From positions 1 through 5,648 of the forward strand of contig JAISNH010000034.1 of NCBI GenBank assembly GCA_031276335.1: DNA of 5,648 nucleotides, read 5' to 3'. Below the pieces are notes generated by a model, which did not search any database, was not told the DNA's origin, and saw only the letters and a program-made list of their open reading frames with translations. The position numbers and the translations under genes were made by a program. Position 1 is the stretch's first letter, and every line of letters starts with the position of its first letter. Source of the stretch: Rickettsiales bacterium. Its GTDB lineage: Bacteria > Pseudomonadota > Alphaproteobacteria > Rs-D84 > CACZYB01. Shown here one piece after another: positions 5,317 to 5,648 of this stretch.

Positions 5317-5648
5317 ATGACGAAAGCAAAACATATAACCGTCGGCGGCGACGGGGTCAACAAAGTAGTAATGGGAAACGACCTTCCCTTCGCGCTTATC
5401 GCAGGCAACTGCCAGATGCAGAGCCGCGACCTTTCCATGAAGACGTGCGAGGCGCTCGTCAAGATTTGCGAAAAACTCAAAATCGGCTTCATATTCAAGA
5501 ACAGCTACGACAAGGCGAACCGAAACGCGCTTGAAGGCAACCGCGGAGTCGGGCTGGAATACGCCGCGGCGGTGTTCGACGAGGTACGGAAAACCTTCGG
5601 GTGCCCCGTGCTGACCGACACGCATACCGAGGAACAGGCAGCCCTTAT
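5317..5648 (+). CDS. kdsA: 3-deoxy-8-phosphooctulonate synthase, N-terminal 110 residues; cut by window end
   Basis: Condenses phosphoenolpyruvate with arabinose-5-phosphate to KDO-8-phosphate, the precursor of the inner-core sugar KDO of Gram-negative LPS; cytoplasmic TIM-barrel enzyme of about 280 residues. Seen: GNDLPFALIAGNC (20-32), SRD (36-38), the substrate-binding block FKNSYDKANR (60-69) with K61, K66, N68 and R69, RGVGLE (76-81), and LTDTH (99-103). C32 falls where metal-dependent KdsA has its metal-binding Cys and E. coli has Asn26, so this is a metal-dependent type. Unusual residues are N31 (Pro in the common AGPC), Q35 (Glu in ES), N62 (Ala or Ser) and T104 (Glu in TDVHE, but Ser in rickettsial forms as I recall). 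ATG 5317 has AGGAG six bases upstream and its own promoter. The His, Glu and Asp metal ligands lie beyond the window. Confidence 0.95.
   Translation, partial: MTKAKHITVGGDGVNKVVMGNDLPFALIAGNCQMQSRDLSMKTCEALVKICEKLKIGFIFKNSYDKANRNALEGNRGVGLEYAAAVFDEVRKTFGCPVLTDTHTEEQAAL

Noticed and set aside
1..5648. Mobile element, CRISPR array, toxin-antitoxin or other defence system
   Set aside because: No transposase, integrase, long terminal repeats, spaced repeat array or small toxin-like pair was seen; every sizeable gene is a recognised housekeeping enzyme.

Overview
The window is ordinary chromosomal housekeeping DNA, GC-rich in coding regions and gene-dense, with five complete genes and two genes cut by the window ends. 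The best guess for the source is an alphaproteobacterium. The methionine aminopeptidase has the alphaproteobacterial-style C-terminus (SAQFEHTVG...IFTLSPKG), the RNA methyltransferase is the short TRAM-less form with a PPGTFLQ core, and the KdsA fragment shares RGVGLE and TDTH-T/S features with my recollection of rickettsial KdsA. A soluble family II pyrophosphatase beside a phosphofructokinase hints at a fermentative or low-oxygen, perhaps host-associated, lifestyle. That last point is inference. KdsA implies a Gram-negative cell that makes LPS.

Layout, left to right. (1) Bases 1-762 (+) are the C-terminal isomerase part of glmS, whose start lies outside. (2) Bases 783-1826 (-) encode a 4Fe-4S, SAM-dependent rRNA/tRNA uracil-5 methyltransferase, convergent with glmS and only 20 bases away. 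(3) A 208-base AT-richer gap (1827-2034) holds a promoter and structured leader for a 66-residue cold-shock protein (2035-2235, +), which ends in a strong rho-independent terminator. (4) Bases 2317-4024 (-) are a two-gene operon: map, then ppaC, separated by one base. (5) A 139-base divergent control region (4025-4163) serves map on one side and a phosphofructokinase gene (4164-5246, +) on the other. (6) A 70-base gap carries a near-consensus promoter for kdsA (5317 to the window end, +).

The genes do not form one pathway, but several touch sugar-phosphate metabolism. GlmS takes fructose-6-phosphate to glucosamine-6-phosphate (peptidoglycan and LPS), phosphofructokinase takes the same fructose-6-phosphate into glycolysis, and KdsA uses phosphoenolpyruvate for KDO. 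PpaC removes the pyrophosphate made by biosynthesis. The other three genes concern RNA modification, RNA chaperoning and protein N-terminal maturation.

I found no mobile element, CRISPR, tRNA, rRNA or defence gene, and no sign of a new multi-gene system. The points most worth a second look are a GGNG (instead of GGDG) motif in the phosphofructokinase together with a GTP-like/PPi-type lysine pattern, unusual residues around the KdsA active site, and several small repeats and inverted repeats placed exactly on promoters or ribosome-binding sites.
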